A stretch of DNA of 64,000 nucleotides from Fonsecaea monophora. Taxonomy: Eukaryota > Ascomycota > Eurotiomycetes > Chaetothyriales > Herpotrichiellaceae. Location of the stretch: assembly GCF_001642475.1 (NCBI RefSeq), contig NW_019173948.1, forward strand, positions 62,001 to 126,000, written 5' to 3'. How positions within the stretch are numbered: the stretch's first letter is position 1; each line of letters opens with the position of its first letter. Made by a program: the position numbers and the translations under genes. Positions 10,924-23,200 of the stretch are shown here, piece by piece. The notes below the pieces were generated by a model. That model ran no database searches. It saw only the letters and a program-made list of their open reading frames with translations, and was not told the origin of the DNA.

Positions 10924-11867
10924 AAGCTTATCTACCACGGCTCAAGGTTGAGAACTAAATCTGAAACTCCAAAATCATAAAACCTCAACGTGCTAATACC
11001 GATGCGATGACAATGGTGTGAACCATGTCTGTATGCTGAGTCGCGCCAGAGGTTTCTCACCCGGTGCGCTGTTGTATGACAACACCTTGCTTTGCAGAGT
11101 GTATCAGTTTCACATTAATATTTCGACGCCTTATTACGCTCCGAAGCAAGTTCAACCTCTTCGTTACGTCCTTGCCTATCGTTTCAAACCCTGCGAGTGA
11201 TGTAAAAATGAAGTCTTAGTACTGTACCGTTTACAGGGTACCGGGACGCATTTGGCCAGTCCTTCCGCTGGCCGCACTCCAACAACATACCAAGAACTCC
11301 AGGGCTCGGGGACATGACTGCGGGTAACTCGTATGTAGGATAGGAAGGCTAGAGCCGAGCAGTGGGAGAAACGGCTGCGGCCGTTTCGTTCCTGATTAGC
11401 GTAAGAACAACCTCCCATTCCCTAATGCTGCAGCCTGCGAAGAACCGCGGAGGGTGTTGTTAAGGCAACAAAGTGCTTGAAGAGTATTAACGGGTGCGAA
11501 GGCGGCGACCTGCCACGGCGCCTAGAATCAAATGCATAGGGAAATTGATTCATCGTGGAAAACTGCTAGGTCCGGGAAAGCTCCGTAGCTGACCTATTTG
11601 GAACCTTTCTTGCACGCCTGCCTGAGGGTGCTTTGTCCGAATAGGAAATTTTTAAGCTGAATCGCGGAATGATAACGATTTAGAGGCAAGAATACGCTTC
11701 TAGTATCCCCGTGGGGAGAATTAAACCCTTGGCAACAGAAGTAGAGTTCTATAACAATCTCCTGCAACCGAATAAGTATGTCAGGGCCGCCGCCGCTCGA
11801 GGAGTCTCAGATCTCAGACAATCTTCAATTGTTACGAGGACAAGTCACTTGATCAAAGTATCGCACA
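10924..11867. other. Intergenic, upstream of MFS transporter
   Basis: This 944-bp region is the 3' flank of the NTF2-like gene and the promoter of the transporter. No coding sequence or RNA gene is supported. Confidence 0.5.
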
Positions 11868-14124
11868 ATGGCTGGGGAAAAACCTTCTCTGGAAGAGTCA
11901 ACCGGGACGAGAGATGTCCCAATCCAAGCCTTGGGAGAGGATTCAATGACATGGCGTTCTGCATTTACGCCCCGAGTCATTCTCAATCTATTTGTACAGC
12001 GCACTATCGATGCTCTCCATTTGTGATCCTGAATGTCGCTGATTTGTGGGAAACCAGTTCCTGGGCATTGCCAATGCCTCAGCCACGGGAATCGTTATAT
12101 TCTTGTCAATCCTCTTGAATCAGTACCAAGCCACATTTGGTATGTCTGGAGATTTTCCAACCAGCTGATTCATTGAAGACTAATTTTGCGAGCAGGCCCG
12201 TCCACCATTTCTGGCTGGACACCCATTGCACATCTTACCGTGGCTACTTGTCTGTTCCCGTTGAGTGGCCGCTGGTCCGATCTAATTGGACGACGATACT
12301 TCTTCATTGCCGGTACGGGCCGATTACTTACATGTTGCGCCACAACGGGACACTGACCAGCTGCAGCCAATGTCTTTGCTGTGATTGGGAACATTATTTG
12401 CGCCAAAGCAGATTCATTTAACATGATGATAGCAGGTTCTGCTGTTTCTGGTGTCTCCACCGCTTGTAATCAGCTCGCTCAAGCTGCAATGCAAGAGCTG
12501 GTACCAAATCAATTCAAGCCCTATGTCTTGTGTCAGTGGTCCCTTTGTCAGCATATCTCTTGGTCCATCCCTCTGACAGGACACAGCTATATTATCGGTC
12601 ACCACGATCCCTATTCAATTCGCTCCGCTTATTGGTAAGGGGTGTCCAGTTCCTGAATAACCTAGATCTGTCAACTCACACTCTTTCAGCCGGCTCATTC
12701 GTTAGCGACTATTCGATCAGCTGGAGAGGATGTTGGTGGGTGATGACAGCGATTAATGGGAGTGTATTGGTCGGAATCGTGGCACTCTACTTTCCCCCAG
12801 ACAGAACTACAGTTCAGGAAGAGGGAACTCTCAGCCAAAGAAGTCTCAAGTACGAAGTCATTCACTTCGACTGGATCGGCTTTGTGGTTCTTGCGGGATC
12901 CCTTACCTCGATGCTTATCGGCCTCCAGTGGGGTGGAACAAGTTATCCTTGGTCATCGGGTCATGTATTGGGGCCACTCATCACGGGTATTGTCGCATTG
13001 ATCGGCTTCTGCATCTATGAAGCCGTTGTACGACCGGAGATACCATTGGTCTCGATGAAACTTCTTGGACATGTTCGATCGTAAGATCTCGTTTCCTACC
13101 AACAACAGGAAATGTTGACTAACACTGGTCTAACAGATTCGTCATGCCCACCATTGTCGTCGGAGTTTCAGCAATGTGTTATTACTCGCTCAACATACTC
13201 TGGCCACTCATGATCGCATCTTTGTGGACATCGAATGCACGGACACAGAGCTACTTTCAGATGGTGGCGCCTGTAGCCAATATCATCGGAGGCACTCTCT
13301 ACGGCCCTATTGCCAAAAAGCTCAAATTTTACAAATACCAGATGGTTGTCGGTGTTCTCATTCAAGGAGCCTTCACAGCTGCGCTGGCGGCCAGCGACTC
13401 CGGATCTAGGGTCATGTCCTCTGCTTTTGTTGCAGTGGCATCCTTTTTCCTGGTCTTCATCCAGCTCAACGCCATGCTTTGTATTTCGACAAGCCTCCCT
13501 ACCACCTTACTGTAAGTACGGCTTCATGTTAATCGGCCATGTCACTAACGATATTTAGTGGATCGGCCTTTGGTTTGGCTGGCACCTTCCGGTATTTTAT
13601 TGGGTCAGTGGCGTGTAAGTGACCCGTCAAGTCCTACGAATGTGTTTTGCTACAGTCTTCTATCCCTCCACATAGCCACCTGGTCCAAAAGAGTCGAATT
13701 GCTGACTTCATGAGCAGCTGCGATCTATATCAGTGTCCTGAACAACGAACTCAAGGACAACCTGCAAGACGACGTTACTTCCGCAGCTCTGGGTGCAGGA
13801 TTGCCGGCGAGTTCCCTTGAGCAGCTGTTCGGAGCCATCCATGCCGGAAACCCTGCTGTCATGGCCCAAGTTCCAGGAATCAATACCTCTATTGAGGTTG
13901 CTGTTGCCTCTGCCGCCAAGACCGCGTATGCGGACTCTTTTAAGACGGTCTTTCTTGTGTCAATCGCGTTCTGTGTATGCGGATTTATTGCTTCATGTTT
14001 CATCTGCAATTTCGGCACACAGAACAGTGGAAATCATGTCGAGATTCGCAAAAGCCATGCCTTCAATCACGACCATGCAGATGCAGAAAGTAAGGAAGAC
14101 AAGCTTGAAAATGGGGAGTTGTAG
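11868..14124 (+). CDS. MFS efflux transporter, TRI12-like
   Basis: A nine-exon model gives 588 residues with the frame kept throughout: 11868-11993, 12058-12139, 12196-12312, 12367-12524, 12580-12634, 12690-13080, 13137-13511, 13559-13614, 13718-14124. The protein is a many-spanning major facilitator. It contains the loop 2-3 motif in SGRWSDLIGRR, the TRI12-family phrase AMQELVPNQFKP, WRGCWWVMTAINGSV and a long extracellular loop before the last helix (ELKDNLQDDVTSAALGAGLP). The family exports toxins, siderophores or drugs at the plasma membrane. Eight of nine exons are firm. The exon 4-5 donor (GTCTTG at 12525) is poor, and a small frame error there cannot be excluded. Its place at the end of the metabolic block suggests product export or self-protection. 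Confidence 0.85.
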
Positions 14125-14621
14125 TGGTAAAAACGAATATGATCTAGGGATCAATTCCCTAACCCCGTACAAAAATGCTCCAAGAGATTAACCTTGTGCT
14201 TTATGGATTCTTCAATACGAAATGCTGATAATTCTGTTTGAGGGTAAATGTCTCTCTGAATAAACAAGATCCGGTTTTGGGTCGCTTAGAATCCGGGCCA
14301 AATCGAAGGCCCAACGCGTCTCGGATGCTCAGCGTACATTGGAGCTCACATTGTGGGTGCGAATCACCAAATTTCACGGCTACTTTGTTAGCATTTGATA
14401 TTGTTAGGATCCTTGTTGCGTACGAGATTCCTTGACGGCGAGAAGACCATCCGATTTTGCTTTTGGCCGCTCAAAGTGTGCGTAGGGTCTTCCAGCAAGC
14501 GCACCGGCATATTTCGTCTCTTCATCATGTCGCGGCCAAGAGACTCAGTACGTTCCAGGTAGATACTATCAGCTAATACCCGTTCGACTAGCTGCAAGCG
14601 AGAACATCCCGGGACTACTAG

Positions 14622-14846
14622 CTCAATGCCATCGTAAAATCAATCTGCTACTTCCAACGAGCAGGGTACGATGGCTACTTCGAGAAGGTTGTGTTTCGAG
14701 AGAAACGCCTGCTCAACACGGCGTCTACTCTGCATTGGGCGTTGGCGATTGAAGCGCTGCAAGATTTCAGCGCACGTCAAAATCAGGAAGATGAAAGTGT
14801 AGACCAAGGCGAAGAGCAGGCTCGTCTCGAGGAAGAGGTTGATTGA
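14622..14846 (+). pseudogene. Unrecognised coding-like fragment
   Basis: A 74-residue open stretch without its own ATG reads like protein (for example YDGYFEKVVFREKRLLNTAS, then HWALAIEALQDFS) and ends in an acidic tail. I do not recognise the family. With the repeat-like sequence downstream it may be a remnant of a mobile element or a lost gene, but that is inference only. Confidence 0.25.
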
Positions 14847-15815
14847 TGTACTCGTACAACGTACACTGACCCTCTGTGTGGCCGCGGTTTAGCTCCATAC
14901 CACTCGAGGCGGATTTGATGCAATCCCTTTCTTTGTTGACGCCATTTGTCGTGCTGTTCTCTAACAAGGCTGGCTTTTCCGGGTCGCTGAGGTAGTCTCA
15001 ATAGTAGAGTGATTCCCTGCTGTCGGCTTACCGTCTTGGCTGACCCTAATTGCCAGACGGCTCAAGAGTCTTATCATGACATCGGTGATGCATTGGAAGT
15101 TTTCTGGTTCCAGGGGATCGTGAACGACAGCAAAAGCTCGCTGAGCGAGCCGAGCCGATATTGTCTTTCCGCCAGGACAGTGGCAGAGAATACGTTAGTG
15201 GGAGGCGCCTATTTGATAGCCATGGGCTAAGAAGACATTGCTCTGCTAGGATATCACCTATGAGGCTAGATTTCTAGCCGTGGAAATGGCCCTTTGCCTA
15301 GACCAGGCTCGCATAATCCTAGAGCCCCGATCTATGTCTCAGCCACCCCGACATTCACACCTTCGACCTCTCGCAGTTCAGTGACAGCTGGGATGCCTCT
15401 GCGCGCCTGGATTGTCTTTCCTCGATGGCATGCGCAACGCCGAGCCGCTCGCCGTCCTATCATGAACCCATTCATGTGTCTCAATATTCAGCCCGTGTCT
15501 TCTCTCCGAAAGCAGGCCAGCGACTGATTCAACCTTTGGTCTGATTTTCTCAATGAGAGAGTTCTTTAGCCGCGAAGTCGGTCTGCTTTGCATGGTCTTT
15601 TCAGCCAGTTGTTCACTGGGTACGGTGTATCGTCATGTTGGACTCAGACTGCGCTCCGATGTCGCTCCAGCGCTGATCGACGTTCCTGTCGATCAATTCG
15701 TCTTTCGCTGCATTTGGTGAAGCCTCGTCAGGCACCAACCGGCCAATCAGATCGCTCCAAGATCCGCAGTAAGGCTCGCTCGTTACAGGGTTCGCTTAAA
15801 ACGCCAGATGGGTCG

Positions 15816-15831
15816 TAAAACGGCCGTTTTA
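15816..15831. repeat. Perfect 16-bp palindrome TAAAACGGCCGTTTTA
   Basis: The sequence TAAAACGGCCGTTTTA reads the same on both strands. It lies 30 bp before the LTR-like element. It contains abutting CGG and CCG triplets, which some Zn2Cys6 proteins bind, but could equally be an element terminus or chance. Confidence 0.5.
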
Positions 15832-15861
15832 GAGACCAGATCGCTTATCTCAGTTAACGAG

Positions 15862-16009
15862 TGTTACCAGAACGGTGCACTCTACCGGCTCTCGGTGCCG
15901 TTTACACTCGTTTTTTGTATACGGAAAATATATATAGACCCTAGAGCATCTCTCTCTCTGTGATAGAGAGCAGAGCTCTCAATCCACTCATTTCTAACCG
16001 GGTCCAACA
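15862..16009 (+). mobile_element. Candidate solo LTR (148 bp)
   Basis: The segment begins TGTTACC and ends TCCAACA, so it has the TG...CA ends with TGTT/AACA inverted termini usual for LTRs. It has a TATA-like run (AATATATATAG near 15926-15937) and downstream CT and GAGAG...CTCTC tracts. No 5-bp target duplication and no second copy are visible in the window, and no reverse transcriptase is nearby. It could instead be an ordinary promoter fragment. Confidence 0.3.
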
Positions 16010-16337
16010 CCCTGTTTCCTATTAATGGGCAAAAACAACCCTATTGTTGCTGCCATTTCATTCTTTTTCAGTACACTCCTTTGCAAGTACGTATCTCATG
16101 TAGATATCTGCTGGTTCTACAGTTGAGATCGAGTCGGTCCATCGTCCCATCGTCTCTGATATTCATTACACGATCGATACAAGACCAAGAATCGAGTGAT
16201 TCTCATCAGTAGAGTATATCGGTCACCTTTTTCATTTGACTATCCATGACTGGGTCATCTCTTTGTCCCTTTTCCCTCTTTCGGCTTCAATTCCCACATC
16301 ACATGCAAACACCACACGCCAAATTCATGTGTCACTC

Positions 16338-18584
16338 CTACCAATGTCGAATGGTAACCAGCACCCTCTTATTCTCGCCCTTTTCATCCTCAACGCCGCC
16401 CTCAAAATCCAGTCCCACCTTCTCCAGCATGTCCCAGACAAACTTCCTCTTCAGTCCTTCTCTCACAGGAATTCTCTCCAGAGGTTCCGTCCCGCTGAAA
16501 TACTTGACCAACACGGGCCAGTAGTGCCGCAGCTCTGCTTGTTCGGCCTCGGAATACGAAGAGGCAAGCGAGGGAGACAGTTCCGCCCGAGACGGACTGC
16601 GAGACGAGCCGATGGTGGATGCAATGTAATCGAGCCACCGCGACTCTTCGGGCGATGCCCGTTGAGGGGAGATTATGAGACTGGCCGCCTTAGGGTTGTG
16701 TTTGAACTGTTGCCCTCCGCGCACGCTGTTCCGGTCGGTGGAAATCGATTGCCGCCCGTCACTGGATGGGCGGCTGACCATGCTGGGGCGCTGCTTGAAA
16801 GACGAAATTGCTCCGCTGGCGGTCGTGTTCGGCGTGCCACTACCAAAACTCCTCGCCGCGTCTCTATCACGGTCACTGGCGTCTCTGTCAAGAATGGGAG
16901 TTTTCGGCCCTTTGGATTCCTCGCGCTCCTTCTCGCGTACAGCTTTCTTCACCTCCGGGTCCACCCGGACAAATGCAAATGTACGCAGCTGTGTTACCCA
17001 GCCGTCGCGCATGAGCCAGGCCAGCACTCGGTAGTACTCTTCCTTGTGGTCTCTGCTGGGGATGAGAGCGCCATACGGGGTAGGAGTGCCGCTCAGTGCG
17101 TTCAACATCTTCGGTAAAGACGGCATCATAGGGAATGTTGCCTCGTATGTCTTAGATGCTGACATCAGTCTGCTCATATTGGCATTTGGGGAGACAATGT
17201 ATGTGTCGCGCTGATGTAGCGGCGGAATCGCCATGGCCCGCCGCCAATACACCAGATGACGAGCCAGATGTTGAATGTCGCCTAAAGCTATTTGGGAAGC
17301 AAGCGATATCTTGTAGAAGGATTTGGTCGGCTTCAAGTGTCCGATGAAGTTGGTCAATGGCATGGCTAACGACCCTCCCGCAGCTTGGATGTCTTTGAGA
17401 ATCTTCTGCGGGCTGGATTTAAGCAGGAGGGTGAAGTTCTTCGACAACTGCAAGGGACCTGTGGACGAGGTTGCGTCCAAATCGGAGCCGGTAGAGGTAG
17501 GATCCGTGGCTGTTGTGAGCCATAATCCGGGCTGTAGTGGTGGTTCGGAAAGAGAGGGAAGATAAGAAGTCGACGTGATAGGAGGAATCTGGAGAGACAC
17601 AGACAGTTTGGGACTGAGGGTGATTGCAGCTACTTTCGAGGCGGAGATGTTGTCGAATACTTTGGCAAGGGCAGCAGCCAGAGGCGACCGTTGTTTCATT
17701 TCAGTATACAGCACCTTTGCGGGCGACTGCTGATGGAAATGCGTCGACCTGATAGATTGCAGCAGCTCAGACTGTTCCCAGACATAATCATGGTGTGACT
17801 GAGCCCATTTTAGCACCTTGGAGAACTTCTTCACCACATGGTCGTACATCTCCTTGACCCGAGTTGTATGCTCCAGTGGTGGAGGATCCATGACGAACAC
17901 GACATGAAACATGGTCAGTTGGCTCTTCGCACGCTCTTTTGTATGGTGGTCCTTTTTGCTGTTGTGGTCAATCGCTGCGGCTTCGTCGCCGGCGCCCTCA
18001 TCATCCTGGGCGCTGTCACTGATCGTAGCCTCCGAGGATGGGACCTCATCTTCCGCCGTCCTTGACCTCCTCACCTTTGGTTTTCGCCAGAAGCCGTCCT
18101 CACGAGCATAGACTGGTCGACCCAGGAACGTCAGGTCGTTGATACTGAGCTCAAACTTCCGTTTATGCCAGGATCGCCCGGGAGCAAGCAAACTGACCAG
18201 ACCATCTTCTCCGAGGCCAAGGAGCGGCTCCCACGATGGCTTCCATTGTGAATTGTCCTGTGTCCCCCTCTTGCTCAGATAGTTGCTGTCCTCATCATCC
18301 GAGTGCTGTGATTGGTTTTCTTGGTTCTGTGTTGCTGTGACCGCACTCCCGAACCGCCTCGTAAACAACTCAAAGTCCTCTTCCGAAGATGACTCTTCCG
18401 AATCACTGCTGGAACTTTCTCCGTCATCATCATCAGTGGACTCCGAAGCATAAGGAGGTCGTTCCGCCGACAGAGGGTCTGGAGGGTAGTGGAAGACAAT
18501 TTCAGCGCCTGAGCCAGCTCGGCCCTGGACGACGAGGAGAATCGCGAGCAGAGAAGGGTTGAGAGCGGTTGCAGATGTAGACAT
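16338..18584 (-). CDS. NPR3: Nitrogen permease regulator 3 (GATOR1/SEACIT subunit)
   Basis: This single-exon gene encodes 748 residues matching fungal NPR3. That protein pairs with NPR2 in the complex that restrains TORC1 when amino acids are scarce, at the vacuole membrane. The N-terminus (ALNPSLLAILLVVQGRAGSG followed by AEIVFHYPPDP) is the conserved longin-like start of the family. A serine/aspartate-rich acidic loop follows (about residues 45-75), then LLGLGEDGLVSLLAP and the domain with FELSINDLTFLGRPVYA. The mid-protein phrase FHVVFVMDPPPLEHTTRVKE and the winged-helix-like C-terminus (ERIPVREGLKRKFVWDMLEK) complete the family pattern. The large plus-strand open frame over 16236-17117 is its antisense shadow. 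Confidence 0.93.
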   Translation of the reverse strand: MSTSATALNPSLLAILLVVQGRAGSGAEIVFHYPPDPLSAERPPYASESTDDDDGESSSSDSEESSSEEDFELFTRRFGSAVTATQNQENQSQHSDDEDSNYLSKRGTQDNSQWKPSWEPLLGLGEDGLVSLLAPGRSWHKRKFELSINDLTFLGRPVYAREDGFWRKPKVRRSRTAEDEVPSSEATISDSAQDDEGAGDEAAAIDHNSKKDHHTKERAKSQLTMFHVVFVMDPPPLEHTTRVKEMYDHVVKKFSKVLKWAQSHHDYVWEQSELLQSIRSTHFHQQSPAKVLYTEMKQRSPLAAALAKVFDNISASKVAAITLSPKLSVSLQIPPITSTSYLPSLSEPPLQPGLWLTTATDPTSTGSDLDATSSTGPLQLSKNFTLLLKSSPQKILKDIQAAGGSLAMPLTNFIGHLKPTKSFYKISLASQIALGDIQHLARHLVYWRRAMAIPPLHQRDTYIVSPNANMSRLMSASKTYEATFPMMPSLPKMLNALSGTPTPYGALIPSRDHKEEYYRVLAWLMRDGWVTQLRTFAFVRVDPEVKKAVREKEREESKGPKTPILDRDASDRDRDAARSFGSGTPNTTASGAISSFKQRPSMVSRPSSDGRQSISTDRNSVRGGQQFKHNPKAASLIISPQRASPEESRWLDYIASTIGSSRSPSRAELSPSLASSYSEAEQAELRHYWPVLVKYFSGTEPLERIPVREGLKRKFVWDMLEKVGLDFEGGVEDEKGENKRVLVTIRHW

Positions 18585-20264
18585 AGATATTCTGTTTGTT
18601 TATGCAGAGAGGACCTGGCGGCATTAGGCACGTCGGATTCACGCGTTTACGGACCGCTGACCCGTGCTTCACGGCTATACGGAGACGGGAGTCACAAACA
18701 TGACACGTCCAATGAGCCCTCAACACCAAAAGCGGCATGCAAGCGGCATGCAGGTTCCTTTTCGGCGTGGTGTGGATTGTGGGAATTGGAGGTGCCTTGT
18801 GTTGTGAACGAGCGAACCCCTCTATCCTACCCACGACCAGCTCATGACTCTTCTGACCCTGACCATGCTCAAACAACAATTCGGATGCGGGAGGTCGTAT
18901 TGGTGACTGTGTTAGCGGTGGTGGTGGTGGCAGCAGCGGGGAGGACCTCAAGCCAAGTCGAATTGGTCTTACAGTGCCAATTAGGGCCGAACGGGCAGAG
19001 AGTGAGGAGGAACCGCAGGCAAACGCAACAAGCCGTCAGTCTTGAAGCGCGACAACTATTGGCAGAGAGGCGGGACTTGGGTGAACTAGAACTAGCAGGT
19101 GGTGGCAGTAAGAATAATCGGGGGACGAAATGCCAGCAAGCAACAGCACCAGCAAAAGAGCCCCTCACTTGTTGTCGGTTGTTTGCGGTGATTCCAATAA
19201 TTAAATACCTAGGTCACCTAGTCATCTAGTCACCTCTGTGCTGCTTTTTCACAGTGAAGATTGAGTCTCATGAGTCGGTCGGAAGCATCTCCTTCAAGCC
19301 CCGTCACTGGCCCGACTCGCAAAATGCCGCGCTAGGAAAATCGAAATTCAGTTCACTCACACCTTAGCTTGACTCTCCACGAAAAAGACTTCTCTTCCAT
19401 ACCCACACACACACATTTCTCCCTCCATCTCTTCTCCATCTCGTCGTCCTTTCAATCCTCAATCCTCGGTCCTTGGTTCTTGTTCAGCGTTCTCGCCTCC
19501 CCTCGCGCATCTGGCGCTGAAAATAAAGAGGGAACAAGGCCTCCGGTTTGAATCCCACTCAAAAGTTTTTGGGCCGCATCAGCTCACCACCCCCCGAGAC
19601 GACCTGCCAACAGCCGCGCTGTCGACATTAGACGCTTCTCGCAGTTACGTCTACCGGATCGTCCTCGACTTCCTCCTGTGGATAAGAAGATTGCGTTCGA
19701 GACACACAGCGTGATTCTGCCGGCACACAGTCTAGAGTCTGTGTTTCCGGACTTGCCTCGGTTTCTCTACCAAGTCACCATAACTTGGCCGACCACGTAG
19801 CCGCGACATCATCCTGGAGGACTCGGTCAGTGCAGTTGTGATATTGCAGAATTGACGGATTAAAAGACGGCAGAGGATACACTGGTTGAATACTGCAGCA
19901 GGTCAGCTGCGGAGTCCAAGAAAGGCACCCGTCACGACGAGACAGGAGGGCTTTGAGCTCATACTGTAGGATCATCCTTCTCAGACAAGCAACATTCCTA
20001 CACGTCCCTGTCGAGGCCTTGGTTGGGAAATATTCCTGCCGAATTTCCATCTTGAACTTACCTATCCGTCACTGGTCACTGTGGAAACAAGGACCGGCAG
20101 ACAGGAAGGATTGATTTGTGGAAGGAAATTTCACGACCACAACTGGCACCTAGCTAATACTGGGCGCTCTATCTCTTGGCCAGCTTGTTGCTGGTGAGGG
20201 GTTTTGTACTGTGGTAGTGGAACAGGAGGTGTAGTGTGGGTGTGATCAGCATCATCTTGTGAGA
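18585..20264. promoter_or_regulatory. Divergent promoter of NPR3 and the La-motif gene
   Basis: This is a 1.7-kb spacer between two divergent housekeeping genes. A strong pyrimidine block with CACACA repeats (about 19378-19465) is typical of fungal core promoters. It suggests that transcription of the La-motif gene starts near 19.5 kb and gives a long 5' leader of several hundred bases. No other gene is supported. Confidence 0.45.
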
Positions 20265-23200
20265 ATGTCGTCCGCGTCGGGCGCCACAGCGCCCGTTTTC
20301 TCATATGCACAGGCCGCAAAGGGCCTCACATCAACTGCTTCCACACAGTCGGTTTCAAGAAACGAGAGCCCCGCGGCATCTGACAAGAGTATCAAAGAAC
20401 GACCTGCGAGTGAGACGACTAATACTACTTCCATTAAGACACCGCGACCAAGGTCTGAACCCGAGGACAAATTGAGCGGGGAGGGCGCCACGTCCAAGTC
20501 TCCAGCACAGCTTGAGGGCTATGCGGCAAAGGCACCTACTGAGAATATAGACAAAGAAGGCGCCACGCAGATCCAGCATGTTGCGACACAGAATAACGCC
20601 GAGACCTCATCAGTGTCACATGTCGGAACTCCCAATCTCGCGCCGGCCCAAGATCAACAGAAAGATGAACCTGTTCCACAACTTCCAAATGGAAGATCAC
20701 CGTCTTCAGAGGAGCTGCCTGGTTCTACCTCAAGTGACAAGTCCGCTCAGACAGTCACTGAGAAAAAGTCCAAAGACGGCGATGATGACTGGGAGAAGGT
20801 CTCGGTCCCCTCAGTGAGTGCAGAGACACAATACAAGGCTGCCCCTATCCCAGCTGTCAATGTTTGGCAAGTACGCAAAGAGGCTCAAGCTGCGAAGTTG
20901 AAAGGGCTAGAACAGCAGCGTGGACCAGTTTCCAGCGCACCTAATCAACCGCAGAAACCCAGGTCTGCAGTTGAGGATCCCAAGCGGAAATCTCTCAGTA
21001 AAGATGTTACCACTGCCGAGAAAGAAAGCAAGAGTGCCGACAGCACGAGACCTGTCAATCGAAAAGACATGCCGTCAGCTCGGTCCTCCCGACCTACATC
21101 TCAGCATGGTGAGAAAGGCGATGTGGATGCGCCACCACCGGTTGATGACGCACAGTCATGGCCGACACCTGAAAATTCGAATGTTGACGAACGTCGCAAA
21201 TCAGCTTCACTCGAAAAGTCTGATAAACTGGATGGGAAGTCCGCGTCTCAGAAAACTCATGGTAACAAATGGGTTGCCGTTCCGTTCGTCCCTACAGCAA
21301 AGTTTGAAACACAGCTTCCTCCGGCTGCAGCGCGACGGGGCGGGAGAGTCGGCAGGGGAAGAGATACCGGCGGTCGCGGCGGCGGCCATGCAGGTGCTGC
21401 TCTAGAAAAGCAAGATGGCACGACGTCCATGGGACCGCCTCCTGTCCCAAGACAGTCTGGCGAACAAGATCGGGGCCGAAGATCTGAAGGTGAACGTGGT
21501 GTACGCGGTGCGTCCGTGCCTACCACCAGCACTCGACCTACAGGTGGCGAAGACACAAATGCCGCCTTCTGGAAGCCTTCTGCAGCTTATGTCAAGGATC
21601 AACCCGCGTCCGAAAATGTTACCACGAACCAAACGGCATCTCAGCATAACATTGAAGACCAGATTCCTCGGACTGACCACAGCTCCAGGTCTTCATCGAG
21701 ACACGCTGGGAACGTTGTTGGTCGGATGACCAATGGAGACGGGAATGCCTCTGTCGATCAAGCGAATGGCACTCACAGCCAGACTAATGAGCCCATCGCT
21801 CGGTATTCATTCACTTATGACCGATACAAAGGTTCCGGAGGAGGCGCATCCCGGGGTACGGGCGATTTTGGCAGAGATCGCGGCTCTGGCAGGAATCGAG
21901 AGTGGTCCAGGGATAAACCTGACTCCGCTCGCGAAAAGGTTGAGTCCTGGCGTGATCGGGAAGCCTCGGGCGATCAGAACAATCGACGAGAGCCTCGATC
22001 TGAGCGTGGACGTGGCTATCGCGGCCGGGGTAACAACAACTACAATCCACCGTATACGTCGTCCCATGCGTACACGTCGCCTCTTCCTCAAAATGGATTT
22101 GAACCACCATCCAGAGCAAATTCGCACACAGAGACTCGCTCAAGGCAAACTTCGCAGCCGTTTGTACCATCACAGACATCAAATTCGACTCGCACAAACC
22201 CGCGTTCTCAGTCTATCCCTGTTGGCATGATGTTCCCAGGGTATTACAACGGCATGCCGGCCATGCCTCAAGGGCTCCAGCCCGTTCAGACTGACATGTC
22301 CATCTACGGTTATCCGTCTCAATTGCAGATGCAACCTAGCATCATGAGTGCAATGCCGTACAATGATCCGCTGAACTCGTACGCTTTGCTGTCAATGGTC
22401 ATGACTCAGATGTAAGTGTCCACAAACCATCGACTACCTAAATGTGTCTCCATACTAACACTGCCTCTAGTGAGTACTACTTCTCAATTGACAATCTCTG
22501 CAAGGATTTGTTTCTCCGGAAGCATATGGACGGTCAAGGTTACGTCCCACTGAGCGTCATCGCTAATTTCAAACGTATCAAGACCCTGACCGAGGATAAT
22601 ATGAATCTGGAGAACCTTCGCTATGTCTGCCAGCAAGTCAAGAGTGTGGAGTTTTTACCGGGACCCGATGGGGATGATCGACTCCGTCGTCGAGAAGGCT
22701 GGCGTGATTTTGTTCTTCCCGTGGAGGAGAGATTCGAATCGGCCCGCAACGAAGGGCCCTTGCATCACCCAGAAACATACTCTCAAGCCGCGCAACCAGA
22801 CCAGGTTGGTCTTCATGATCCATCTTTTGCCTTCGGTCAATTGCGCAGTCCGCAGCTGACCGTTGGTGCCAGCAATGGAGCATTCCACGCAAACTCGCCG
22901 ATGTCTTATGTTCCTGGTCTGCCAACGGAGAATCAGCCATCTGGGGAACCACTCGTCCGACCATTTGAAGATGGTTCTAGTGACGGCACAGAGAGACCTG
23001 CGATTGTGTCTTACCAGCATGTTGCTCCTCCTGCTGTACGATCTCCGCCACACCACGCCTCGGAACCCCTGAACAACATTGTGAATGGTCACCAGCGGCA
23101 GAGTTCACGTACCGATATTGAGGATAACATCTTTCCGGACGACCAGATCCCGAATGTCAACATTCGAATGCAACCAACCACTCTCAGTGGTGCGGCCCCT

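Larger units (their letters stand above)
14125..16337. other. Gene-poor spacer with repeat-like sequence
   Basis: This 2.2-kb region separates the metabolic block from NPR3. It contains a coding-like relic (14622-14846), a perfect palindrome (15816-15831) and an LTR-like element (15862-16009), listed separately. No intact gene is supported. The mixture suggests old mobile-element debris. Confidence 0.5.

Noticed and set aside
16236..17117. Plus-strand open frame of 293 residues
   Set aside because: It lies opposite the NPR3 coding sequence and encodes an arginine-rich, non-homologous product; it is a shadow.
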